DNA of 64,000 nucleotides, taken from NCBI GenBank assembly GCA_900105895.1, contig FNSH01000002.1:62001-126000 (forward strand), given 5' to 3'. Origin of the DNA: Atopobium minutum (GTDB lineage: Bacteria > Actinomycetota > Coriobacteriia > Coriobacteriales > Atopobiaceae). The notes under the pieces were generated by a model. The model had not been told where the DNA came from, searched no databases, and saw nothing but the letters and a program-made list of their open reading frames with translations. The position numbers and the translations under genes are program-made. This document shows positions 46,997-55,122 of the stretch, in pieces; positions within the stretch are counted from its first letter, which is position 1; each line of letters opens with the position of its first letter.

Positions 46997-47061
46997 ATAG
47001 TTACATCGATCTAACTATTTGATAACTTAATAATAAAATAGTTATCTCAAGCTAACTATTT
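46997..47061. promoter_or_regulatory. Two dyad operators TAGTTA-N8-TAACTA
   Basis: atagtta-N8-taactat (46997-47018) and aaatagtta-N8-taactattt (47036-47061) share the same core and spacer length and are 41 bases centre-to-centre, about four helical turns. They lie in the 402-base intergenic region between gldA and the surface protein gene, closer to the latter. The rest of 46715-47116 is AT-rich with no gene. Confidence 0.7.
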
Positions 47062-47116
47062 AGTTGTAAAGCTTTTTGATACAAGGTCAAGCTCTATCAA
47101 GCTAGGAGGAGACGTT

Positions 47117-48237
47117 ATATCAGAACGAAAGACCTTTAAGATTGCAACATCGGGCGCATTAGCTCTCATGCTTGTTGCAGGTTCTGTTACCCCTGCGCTC
47201 GCGCACACCCCCATCGCCCCAGCTGCCTACGCAACAGCGGCAACCCCTGTTGCGGCTCCTAATAGGGATAAGAAATACGAGGGATATACCGTAACTGTTG
47301 GAGTCTTTGATGAAGACGGTAAGCAGGTAGGCACTCCTCAAAAATTGCCCTTTAATCAGTTGCAGACACAGGTCACAGGCCTTGAAAGCAATAAGAAGTA
47401 TACGGTTAAAGTCCTTAGCATCATGGACGATAAGGGCAAGGATGTTACTGCTCAATTTACCCACGATGTCTCTTTTACAGAAGAGGTTATTCCTGGAAAA
47501 ACGCGTGATGTGTGGGTAAAGAGCCCTAATGGTATCCAGGCAGGACAACAAAAATTGCCCTTGTCTATGAATCTGAAGGCAAAACCTACCTCGTAGGCGT
47601 TAACGACGCCAATGGTCTTGTCGGCACACAAACAACCATCGATCAGAACCAAGAGATTGCAACCGTAGATGCAAACAACCTTTGGGACATCAAGAAGGAT
47701 GACCAAGGAAACCTTAACGTTGGCATCTCCGGTAAAAACTTGTTTATGCACATGAGCTATAACGGACCAAGTATGCGTGCGCTCGACACCTGGATGAATC
47801 CAGGCTTTATCTATGAAAATGGTAAACTGCGCGGAAACAATTCTTACAAATACTTTATTGATGCCAAGGCTGGCGCTGTAAGCTTTGGTTACACCGACGG
47901 TATTCAGCTCAGCGCTTGGGTACCTACAACGCTTAAAGATACCGACACTAAAACGCTGAATATAACAGCTAAGGTTACTGCAATTCCCGATAAGCCCGTC
48001 ACGCCTCCTGCAGGCAATAATGACCCTGCCAATAAACCTGGAGCAAACAAGCCTGGTACCACTAATAAACCTGGAGCCAATAAACCAGGGGCTTCTCAGA
48101 ACAAAAAGCAGGCACTACCACAAACGGGTGACTCTCAACTGGCGGTACTACCCCTTACAGCCGGCACAATCGCAGCAGTAGCAGGTGCTGTTTTAACTGG
48201 TAAGTCTCGTGTAAAGGACTTCCTTAACAACAAGTAG
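47117..48237 (+). pseudogene. LPXTG cell-wall-anchored surface protein, frameshifted, with no canonical start
   Basis: A signal peptide (SERKTFKIATSGALALMLV then SVTPALA) begins at codon 47120, after a GGAGG (47105-47109). The codon at the proper distance is ATA (47117), not ATG. After GIQAGQQK the frame changes at the A5 run 47550-47554; adding one A joins IALVYESEGKTYLVGVND and restores 373 residues. The C-terminus has a Pro/Gly/Asn-Lys linker (KPGANKPGTTNKPG), LPQTG sorting motif, hydrophobic segment and basic tail for sortase. The central domain resembles fibronectin-binding Ig-like surface proteins only generally. Two lesions make it a likely pseudogene or a sequence error. Confidence 0.8.
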
Positions 48238-48294
48238 TACGTATTGCCATGCCAAAGATGGCTAACGGCAACGATGTTGTGTAGCAGTAACGTA

Positions 48295-48328
48295 AAGAGC
48301 GACAAGGTTATGCGGCCCTGTCGCTCTT
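48295..48328 (+). terminator. Terminator after the LPXTG gene
   Basis: Arms 48295-48307 and 48316-48328 form a 13-bp stem with one mismatch (gagcgaca with tgtcgctc), followed by a GTTGTTGTTG run. Confidence 0.7.
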
Positions 48329-48404
48329 GTTGTTGTATCCGCTATGCTTTGCGCAGGACGTGACAAAAGAATCCAAGTAGGTTATATAACGTTTGCCCTA
48401 AACC

Positions 48405-49070
48405 TTACATGAAGGTGTCGCGGCCAAAAGCCTCACGCCAAGCAGCAGAAAACTCATCTACAGCAATTTGAGTACCAGGATGGTCAATCATAGACCAGGC
48501 AACTGCAGGAGGAATAGTAACAGCCTGAATACCAGCAACAATCAACTCATGAACCTGATGAGGGTTCTTGAAAGACGCAGCAATAACCTTGGTGCTCATA
48601 TTGTTAATGGAAAGCATCTCCAGCAAGTCCATAACCTGACCAATGCCGTCCCCATAGCTTTCCATACGGTTTACGTAAGGAGCAAGGTAATCTGCACCAT
48701 TCATAGCAGCCATAAATGCAGCGTCAGCATTATAAATAGCAGTAGCTAAAACACCAAGACCTTCTGCTTTAGCCGCCTTAATTGCACGCAAACCTGTATG
48801 CGTAACAGGAATCTTTACATACATATTCTTAGAGCGAAGAGAACAAATTTTGCGAGCATCTGCCATCATACCCTCAAAATCAGTGGCAACCGTCTGCATA
48901 AAGAAAGATTGATCGTCGGAAAGTACATTGAGCATCTCATCTGCAACCTGCTCGGGAGTCTTACCGCTCTTGGTAATAATAGTTGGATTAGTGGTAACGC
49001 CCGAGACAGTAAGAACCTCAGAAACTTCCTTAACGGCTTGTGCATCGGCTGTATCGAGTACTAGCTCCAT
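48405..49070 (-). CDS. fsa: Fructose-6-phosphate aldolase (FSA/TalC)
   Basis: From ATG 49070 (ggagtagga just upstream) the 221-residue TIM barrel is the size of E. coli FsaA/FsaB. Motifs LVLDTADAQAVK, GVTTNPTII and the Schiff-base Lys in YVKIPVTHTGL are present. FSA cleaves fructose 6-phosphate and, better documented now, 1-deoxyfructose 6-phosphate, to glyceraldehyde 3-phosphate and hydroxyacetone. It lies directly after the GRE activase gene. Direct repeats acgtaagtat occur in its leader (49118-49127, 49140-49149). Confidence 0.93.
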   Translation of the reverse strand: MELVLDTADAQAVKEVSEVLTVSGVTTNPTIITKSGKTPEQVADEMLNVLSDDQSFFMQTVATDFEGMMADARKICSLRSKNMYVKIPVTHTGLRAIKAAKAEGLGVLATAIYNADAAFMAAMNGADYLAPYVNRMESYGDGIGQVMDLLEMLSINNMSTKVIAASFKNPHQVHELIVAGIQAVTIPPAVAWSMIDHPGTQIAVDEFSAAWREAFGRDTFM

Positions 49071-49165
49071 TCCTACTCCATTCATTTAGTACCTTACCAT
49101 GAAACTTTAACTTATAAACGTAAGTATTCTTACTTCCTTACGTAAGTATACCTACACCGGCCAAC

Positions 49166-50113
49166 TTATTCACCATCAATTACAACAGATAAGCCTACCT
49201 TCTCTAAAATTGCTACAATTCCCGCAATTTGTTCAGCGCTTGGTGGCTGTACCTCATGCATGGTATAGGGACGTCCTACGTAACTGTACTTATTTTCTCC
49301 CAATTGATGAAACGGAAGTACGTCCGCACGAACAATTCCCAACTCACACAATTTTGCTGCATTGGCACGCACATTATCCAGCCCGTCTGTATAACCAGGT
49401 ACAATGGGCATACGTGCCACCACAGACGCCCTTCTCGATAAAATCGTCCTAAGATTGGCATCTCTTACGTCAGGGTCAAGCCCCAAAAGGGTTTTACTCG
49501 TAGCACGATCCGCAATTTTGAAGTCAACCAAAAAGCTATCCACCACCGCTACCAGCGCTTGAGCATCCTGCAGGGGCAACGCAAGGGTAGTTTCCAAAGC
49601 CGTATGTAAGCCCTGTGCCTTTGCTGCAGCAAAAAACGATCGCACAAAGGGTTCGCGCGCAAGGGCTTCTCCACCAGAAAGCGTTACTCCACCGCCACTC
49701 TCTTCAAAAAAGATACGATCGCGCAGCACTTCTTCCAACAGATCATCCACGCTACGCTTAGTGCCCATGATAGTCTTGGCACGGGTGGGACATAGGGCAG
49801 GTGGAATAGCACACAAAGCACCATCAGGGCGCGGCGAGCAATGGATGCACAGGTTTTCTTTGAGGGATACTTCCGGCTCAAAGGAAAGATTTTCTGGATT
49901 ACAGCACCAAGGACAGCTAAAAGGACATCCCTTCAGGAAGGCCACGGTGCGGATGCCGCCACCATCATGAAGGGAGTAGCGCTGTACATTGGTAATTATT
50001 GCTGACGTAGCCGCCTGCCTAGGGGCTGTAGCAGCGTGCCCGCAGGCTGTAACGTCTTGCCCACAGGATGTGACGTCGTGCCCACAGGATGGAGCAGTAT
50101 GCCTAGAGGACAT
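49166..50113 (-). CDS. pflC: Glycyl-radical enzyme activase (PflC-like, radical SAM)
   Basis: The radical-SAM cluster motif is CPFSCPWCC (CxxxCxxC). A Cys-rich insert (CIHCS...CAIP...CP) probably holds extra Fe-S clusters. SLHDGGGIRTVAFLKGC and TLSGGEAL are conserved in GRE activases. It generates the glycyl radical on PflD. ATG 50113 overlaps pflD by 11 bases. Residues 2-38 derive from a five-unit 21-bp repeat and precede the conserved core at about residue 39. Length 315 residues. Confidence 0.9.
   Translation of the reverse strand: MSSRHTAPSCGHDVTSCGQDVTACGHAATAPRQAATSAIITNVQRYSLHDGGGIRTVAFLKGCPFSCPWCCNPENLSFEPEVSLKENLCIHCSPRPDGALCAIPPALCPTRAKTIMGTKRSVDDLLEEVLRDRIFFEESGGGVTLSGGEALAREPFVRSFFAAAKAQGLHTALETTLALPLQDAQALVAVVDSFLVDFKIADRATSKTLLGLDPDVRDANLRTILSRRASVVARMPIVPGYTDGLDNVRANAAKLCELGIVRADVLPFHQLGENKYSYVGRPYTMHEVQPPSAEQIAGIVAILEKVGLSVVIDGE
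50004..50108 (-). repeat. 5 x 21-bp tandem array at the pflD/pflC junction
   Basis: On the minus strand units run 50108-50088, 50087-50067, 50066-50046, 50045-50025 and 50024-50004. Units 2 and 3 differ by about three bases. The pflD stop TAG (50105-50103) lies in unit 1. Because 21 is a multiple of three, the array stays open in the pflC frame as a 7-residue repeat of the type CGHDVTS. Confidence 0.9.
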
Positions 50114-52397
50114 GCTCGGTCCTGCTAATGATGTCATCTTGAACAGCCTTTGACAGCTCAACAAACATGGCAGAATACCCCGCCACGCGCACAATCAAAT
50201 CCTTGTGATTCTCTGGATGGATTTGAGCATCAAGCAGTGTTTTCTTATCGACCACATTAAACTGCACATGTTGAATTCCCAAACGAGAAAAAGCCTTGAG
50301 AAATGCCTCAAGCTTAGTCAGCCCACTCTCGCCCGCCAAGGCTGCTGGCGAGAATTTTACATTGAGCAAGCTACCGTTGGAATCCAAAACATTCTTGAGC
50401 TTGGACACGCTCTTGAGGCTTGCGGTAGGTCCGTTAGTATCACGACCTGCCATAGGACTCAGGCCACCATCTGCCAGCTGCTCATGTGCAAAACGACCAT
50501 CGGGCGTGGCACCGCACTTCTCGCCAAGCGGAATATGAGCAGACACGGTATAGCTACCCGGCTGAAAATGGCCGCCACGAGGATTGGTGTACTTTTCCAC
50601 CTCATGTCCATAGTGCTCCAAGAAATGACGACCCAGCATATCCACTTCATCAATATCATTGCCGTACTTGGGATAGGCGTTAATCAGGCGCTGACGCCAT
50701 ACCTCATCCCCCTCTCCTGCCCAGTTGCGCTCAAGCAGACCCACCAGCTCTTGCCAGCTCAGGAGCTTCTCTTCAAATACGGCGTACTTAATTGCAATGA
50801 GGGAATCGGCCAGGTTTGCGGTGCCTACGCCTTGCACGCCAGAGGGATTATACCGCGCTCCACCTGCGGTAATATCCTTGCCATTTGTCATGCAATCCGC
50901 TACCAGCGCACTGAGCAAGGGCGTGGGACTGGTTTTTTGATGAGCCACATCGCACGCATTGCAGCCTTCCGCCATAAGGGCAACATAGCTATCGATAACA
51001 GCGTCCACCGCATCGAGAAGCTCTTGGAAGCTGCGGTATCCCTCAGGACGGGCCTGCATGGCAATCTCCAGACAGCGCACCATATTGAACATAGAGATGT
51101 CATGCAAACCGTACATGCGACCCGGGATGGACAGCTCCACGCAGCCCACAACAGCGTAATCGCGGGCATCCTCAAGACTCACACCACGGTTAACAAATGC
51201 TGGAATGTTTACCTCATCGTTGAAGCACTGAGGAATACCATCACCCAAACGAATAACCTCTCCAGCCTTGTGATACAGCGACTCAGGTGTACCAGAAAAC
51301 ACGCGCAAAGACAGGTTGGGCTGAGGCAAGCGCGTGTCCTTCTGAATATCGAGCAAAAGCTCGGACAGCTCATTGGAAGCATCGTTGCCCGCTTCATCAA
51401 CTCCACCTACCACCAGATTAAAGCCCGAGGGAAAGCCGGCAAATGATTTGGCGCTATCCGTAGATCGCACAAACACAATGGTATTAGTTTTGAGGTAGAA
51501 GCACTGTATGAGCTCACGAATATCCTGCTCACACACGCCCGCTGCACGTGTTGCCTGATAGTACGGCCATAAATACTGGTCCATACGACCCAAAGAAATG
51601 GAGCTTGCATTGGACTCATGCTCCAACACCAGTTCTGTCAACCACACCAGCTGCAGAGCATCCCGCAAATCACGCGCCGGATTGGTGGCAATATGCGCCA
51701 GCACCTCTGCCATATCCAGCAGCTCTTGCGCGCGCTTCTCGCCTGCCGTGGTCGCCATCGTGCGACATACCTGCTCATAGCGCTGTATGTACACAATTGT
51801 TGCATCCAAGCACACGGCTGCTGCCGCATAAAACTCGTTGCTCGGATCTTGTGCAGCACGCTGGTGGGCATCCGCAGCAAGAGCTGCAAACCCGCGCGAC
51901 AGCACAGCGGGAATGTCGGCAATAATGTGCCCCTGGCCCTTATCGGTCTGGGCTACCGAGAAAATCTTGGTCTTTTGCGCATCTGCTGCCTGCTGAGACA
52001 GATGTGCCTGATACCAGTCATTGAGCGACTTGCCGCTCCAATAGCTGAGCAGCTCATCCTTAAACCTGCATTTGTCCTGCTCACTCATCTCAAACCTGTC
52101 TTGCGGACGAGTGGGAAAAGCATCCAGCTCATCCACAATCCAATACGGAGACATTTCTGGAGACAGCACACCGGCGCGGGGCGTGCGGGTACGATTACCA
52201 ACAAGCAAGTCATACTCGTCAATCACAATTTCGTGCTGCTCAAGAATGTGACGCAAAGCAAGCGCGCGACTCATTACAACAGGCTGCCCTTTTGTCTGCT
52301 TCCAGCTTTGGGTGTATAACAGAGCACGCTCAAGATCAATTTGACGAGGTTGTGCGAACAAAGAATCCTTGATTGCTTGAGTCCGAGCACTGAGCAT
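50103..52397 (-). CDS. pflD: PflD-type glycyl radical enzyme
   Basis: The 764-residue protein matches E. coli PflD in length. The thiyl Cys is in VVGCVELSIPG (Cys419, with Glu421). The glycyl radical motif is RVAGYSAMF with Gly740, 24 residues from the end. The single Cys-x-x-Glu motif identifies a dehydratase or C-O lyase type rather than true pyruvate formate-lyase (which has Cys-Cys). E. coli PflD and YbiW act on 1,5-anhydromannitol and 1,5-anhydroglucitol 6-phosphates. The neighbours support that pathway. The GRE is oxygen sensitive, consistent with an anaerobic host. Confidence 0.92.
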   Translation of the reverse strand: MLSARTQAIKDSLFAQPRQIDLERALLYTQSWKQTKGQPVVMSRALALRHILEQHEIVIDEYDLLVGNRTRTPRAGVLSPEMSPYWIVDELDAFPTRPQDRFEMSEQDKCRFKDELLSYWSGKSLNDWYQAHLSQQAADAQKTKIFSVAQTDKGQGHIIADIPAVLSRGFAALAADAHQRAAQDPSNEFYAAAAVCLDATIVYIQRYEQVCRTMATTAGEKRAQELLDMAEVLAHIATNPARDLRDALQLVWLTELVLEHESNASSISLGRMDQYLWPYYQATRAAGVCEQDIRELIQCFYLKTNTIVFVRSTDSAKSFAGFPSGFNLVVGGVDEAGNDASNELSELLLDIQKDTRLPQPNLSLRVFSGTPESLYHKAGEVIRLGDGIPQCFNDEVNIPAFVNRGVSLEDARDYAVVGCVELSIPGRMYGLHDISMFNMVRCLEIAMQARPEGYRSFQELLDAVDAVIDSYVALMAEGCNACDVAHQKTSPTPLLSALVADCMTNGKDITAGGARYNPSGVQGVGTANLADSLIAIKYAVFEEKLLSWQELVGLLERNWAGEGDEVWRQRLINAYPKYGNDIDEVDMLGRHFLEHYGHEVEKYTNPRGGHFQPGSYTVSAHIPLGEKCGATPDGRFAHEQLADGGLSPMAGRDTNGPTASLKSVSKLKNVLDSNGSLLNVKFSPAALAGESGLTKLEAFLKAFSRLGIQHVQFNVVDKKTLLDAQIHPENHKDLIVRVAGYSAMFVELSKAVQDDIISRTEHVL

Positions 52398-52620
52398 ACG
52401 TATCTCCCAACACAGTTTTGAGTGCGAACCATCTGATGAGACCAGTTTATATTGCTATATATTGGTTTACAATTGTTTTTTATTGTTAGTTATTGTTTTA
52501 TTTCAATACAATACCGATTTTTAACCGCTAATCGATAATCTTGCACATATTTGAATATCTTTGCAAATGTATTGTTTAGTATTGGTGTACTAAAAACAAT
52601 CCAACTTTAGAGGAGAGTCT
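52398..52620. promoter_or_regulatory. Divergent pflD / deoR control region with ATTGTT repeats
   Basis: The AT-rich region contains repeated tattgtt elements between 52450 and 52500. The 14-mer attgttttttattg at 52472-52485 reappears as attgtttcttattg at 54925-54938, upstream of the PTS IIC gene. A shared operator for the DeoR regulator is likely. Confidence 0.65.
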
Positions 52621-53375
52621 ATGTTCCTCAAAGAACGACAAAACGCTATTGCCACCATGGTAAAAAATAACGGACGTGTAGCTGTGGCAGATCTTGCCAA
52701 ACAATTCAATGTAACGGTTGACTGTATCCGCAAGGATTTACGCCAGCTGGAATCGCAAGGCATCCTTAAGCGAGTATACGGTGGCGCAATTAGCATTGCT
52801 GAGACCCCGAACGTACGGTCTACAAGCGCTTAAATACCTATACTGCCGAGAAATACCTTGTGGCAACTAAAGCGTATGATCTTATCGCTGCTGGAGACAG
52901 TATCTTTTTGGATATCTCTACCACTAATTTAGAACTGGCTCGCTTGCTTGCTGCAGGTCAAAAGCGTTGTGTGGTTGTCTCTAACATGATGGACAGCCTG
53001 CAAATTATGGAAGAAAATCCAGCGCTTTCTGTTATGTGCCCTGGTGGTACGGTAAGCTTGGACCTTAATGGTTTTGTTGGCACGCTCACCATTGCTAACC
53101 TTGAGCACTTTACTTTTGACAAAGCTTTTATTGGTGCCATTGGCATCGACCTTCTCACCGGAGCTGTAAGCACCTTTGAGATGGACGATGGTATGGTTAA
53201 GCATGCTGTTTTAGAAAATACAAATCAGGCGTATTTGATGGCTGACTCCCATAAATTTGATTCTCGCGGTAATTACAACTTTGCCACCCTCAACGAGTTT
53301 AAAGGTCTTATTACTGATTCCCTATCTTCTAAGCAGAGAAAAGCGCTAGATAAGTTTACTGTTGGGCTCGTCTAG
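52621..53375 (+). pseudogene. DeoR-family regulator, frameshifted
   Basis: The first frame (ATG 52621) has the DeoR helix-turn-helix VADLAKQFNVTVDCIRKDLR and stops at 52833 after VRSTSA. The second frame, read from 'RTVYKRLN', continues with EKYLVATKAYDLIAAGDSIFLD and VVVSNMMDSLQIM, the sugar-phosphate-sensing domain. A single missing base near 52814-52820 (after AAC GTA CG) joins them into 251 residues, the family norm. It lies between the PTS genes and pflD and would be their repressor. A true lesion would make the pathway constitutive. Confidence 0.85.
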
Positions 53376-53414
53376 CACATCTAACTACATACCACGCTTA
53401 TTGGCAGAGCTAGC

Positions 53415-53723
53415 TTAGCCAAGCTCTTTTTGAACCTTAGCTACAATTGCGTCAGAAGACTTGATTACCTGCCCGGCGGTCAGTCTAATCTTAGGAAGCT
53501 TCTCAAAACGCTCAGCACCCTTAATAGGCATATCAGTGGTAAGAACAACAGCGGTTGCCTGAGCAATATCTGCTTCAGATAGAGCATCTTCAATACCAAT
53601 AGAGCCTTGCGTTTCTACACTGCACTTAACACCAGCCTTGGCGCAAGCCTTCTTTAAAGCCTCAGCAGCCATATAGGTATGTGCAACACCAGAGGGACAA
53701 GCAGTAACAGCAATGATTTTCAT
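53415..53723 (-). CDS. frwB: Fructose-like PTS enzyme IIB (FrwB-like)
   Basis: The 102-residue protein starts at ATG 53723 with aaaggag nine bases upstream. The phosphocysteine is in VTACPSGVAHTYMAAEAL, a fructose-family IIB signature. It accepts phosphate from a IIA domain and transfers it to the sugar brought in by IIC. No IIA gene is in this window. Confidence 0.92.
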   Translation of the reverse strand: MKIIAVTACPSGVAHTYMAAEALKKACAKAGVKCSVETQGSIGIEDALSEADIAQATAVVLTTDMPIKGAERFEKLPKIRLTAGQVIKSSDAIVAKVQKELG

Positions 53724-53792
53724 CGATACAATCTCCTTTATTAGATGTCGTTGCGACATATGATTAAGCGTATACAACAGGTGAACGGAGCC

Positions 53793-54887
53793 TTAGAACT
53801 CAATCTGAATATCCAGATCATCTTCTTCTATAGAGCTGACTTCTTCCTCTACGTAATCCTTCTTAAAGAAGAAAATAAGCGCTAGATACAAACCAATGCC
53901 TGCAGCTAAAGAAATCAGATACGTGGCGATTGAGGTAACAGGAAGAACTACCAGGCCACCCCATGCAGCATTGCAGTACGTACCCAAAGCACCTGCTACA
54001 CCGCCGGCAAAGGCACAAGAAACTACATTGATAGGAATCATACGACCGGGATCGGTAGTGGTATAAGAAATTGCACCCTCGGTGATGCCACAAGCACCCA
54101 TAACAATAGCGCCAATACCAGCATCACGCTCCTCTTGGGAGAACTTATTCTTAAAGATAAAGGAAGCAAGACCAACTGCAATGGGAGGTACACAAATTGC
54201 CAAAGCAATGGGGCCAAAGAATGCACAGTTGTTACCAGCCATAACCTCGGTACCCACCACAGCTGCACCTGTAGAATATGCAACCTTGTTTACCGGTCCA
54301 CCCAGATCAAAACCAATCATAGCGCCGCAGATAATACCTACGATAATTGCACTTGCACCGCTCATTGAGGTGAGCCACTTGGTGAGCGTATCCAACAGCC
54401 AAGCACAGGGTGCACCAACAATACAAATCATGATGGTACCCACCACGAGAGAGGTGACAAGAGGAATGATCATAATGGACTTAAGGGAGAGCATGGACTT
54501 AGGTAGTTGCACTTTCTTAAGTTGCTCTGCAAGAAGACCGCAAAGAATACCAGAAATAATGCCACCAATAAAACCAGAACCAACAGTTACGGCAAGCTGA
54601 CCGCAAATAAGACCAGGCGCAATACCAGGGCGATCTGCAAAAGAAGCAGCAATATAAGCGGACAGAACAGGAACCATAAGACCAAGACCTGTTCCGCCAA
54701 TTTTGCTCAACACATCAATAACAATATTGCTTGCCTGCACAGAACCTGCGGTAGTTACCGAGTTAAGAGAGAGCATTGTTGCGATTGCAAACAGAATACC
54801 GCCGGTTACAACGACAGGAATCATGTGCGAAACGCCGTTCATAAGATGCTGCTGAAGTTTTTGTGCCGAAGAAGTAGACTTGCCCAT
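53793..54887 (-). CDS. frwC: Fructose-like PTS enzyme IIC (FrwC-like)
   Basis: ATG 54887 is preferred over 54893, which is glued to the aaaggag. The 364-residue protein has about nine to ten membrane segments. GVSHMIPVVVTGGILFA and SGFIGGIISGILCG are typical of fructose IIC. IIA and IIB are separate. It imports and phosphorylates an unidentified sugar or anhydro-polyol. The motif at 54925-54938 upstream matches the pflD operator candidate. Confidence 0.92.
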   Translation of the reverse strand: MGKSTSSAQKLQQHLMNGVSHMIPVVVTGGILFAIATMLSLNSVTTAGSVQASNIVIDVLSKIGGTGLGLMVPVLSAYIAASFADRPGIAPGLICGQLAVTVGSGFIGGIISGILCGLLAEQLKKVQLPKSMLSLKSIMIIPLVTSLVVGTIMICIVGAPCAWLLDTLTKWLTSMSGASAIIVGIICGAMIGFDLGGPVNKVAYSTGAAVVGTEVMAGNNCAFFGPIALAICVPPIAVGLASFIFKNKFSQEERDAGIGAIVMGACGITEGAISYTTTDPGRMIPINVVSCAFAGGVAGALGTYCNAAWGGLVVLPVTSIATYLISLAAGIGLYLALIFFFKKDYVEEEVSSIEEDDLDIQIEF

Positions 54888-54924
54888 TTTCATCTCCTTT
54901 TAAACTTGTTTACTATTTATTTAT

Positions 54925-54938
54925 ATTGTTTCTTATTG
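54925..54938 (-). promoter_or_regulatory. Candidate operator upstream of frwC, shared with pflD
   Basis: attgtttcttattg differs at one base from the 14-mer at 52472-52485. It lies 38 bases upstream of the frwC ATG. Confidence 0.55.
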
Positions 54939-55122
54939 CTGTGTCCTCAATATATGGAGGTACCTTATTGTTGTCAACATGATTTCTGCTAAAAGGTGGT
55001 TAAAAAACTGCTAAGCAGCCGTACTTTAGCAACAACTTTAAGCTGGGCTGTGGTAGCGTATAAGTGCCCAAAGGTTCTATACACAACCATGGGAAACGTC
55101 ATCCCTAGGAGAAAGGGTCTAT

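Noticed and set aside
50205..51446. Plus-strand open frame of 413 residues
   Set aside because: Antisense shadow of pflD, whose minus-strand product has all GRE motifs.
50103..52397. True pyruvate formate-lyase
   Set aside because: The active site has GCVE with a single Cys, not the Cys-Cys pair of pyruvate formate-lyase.
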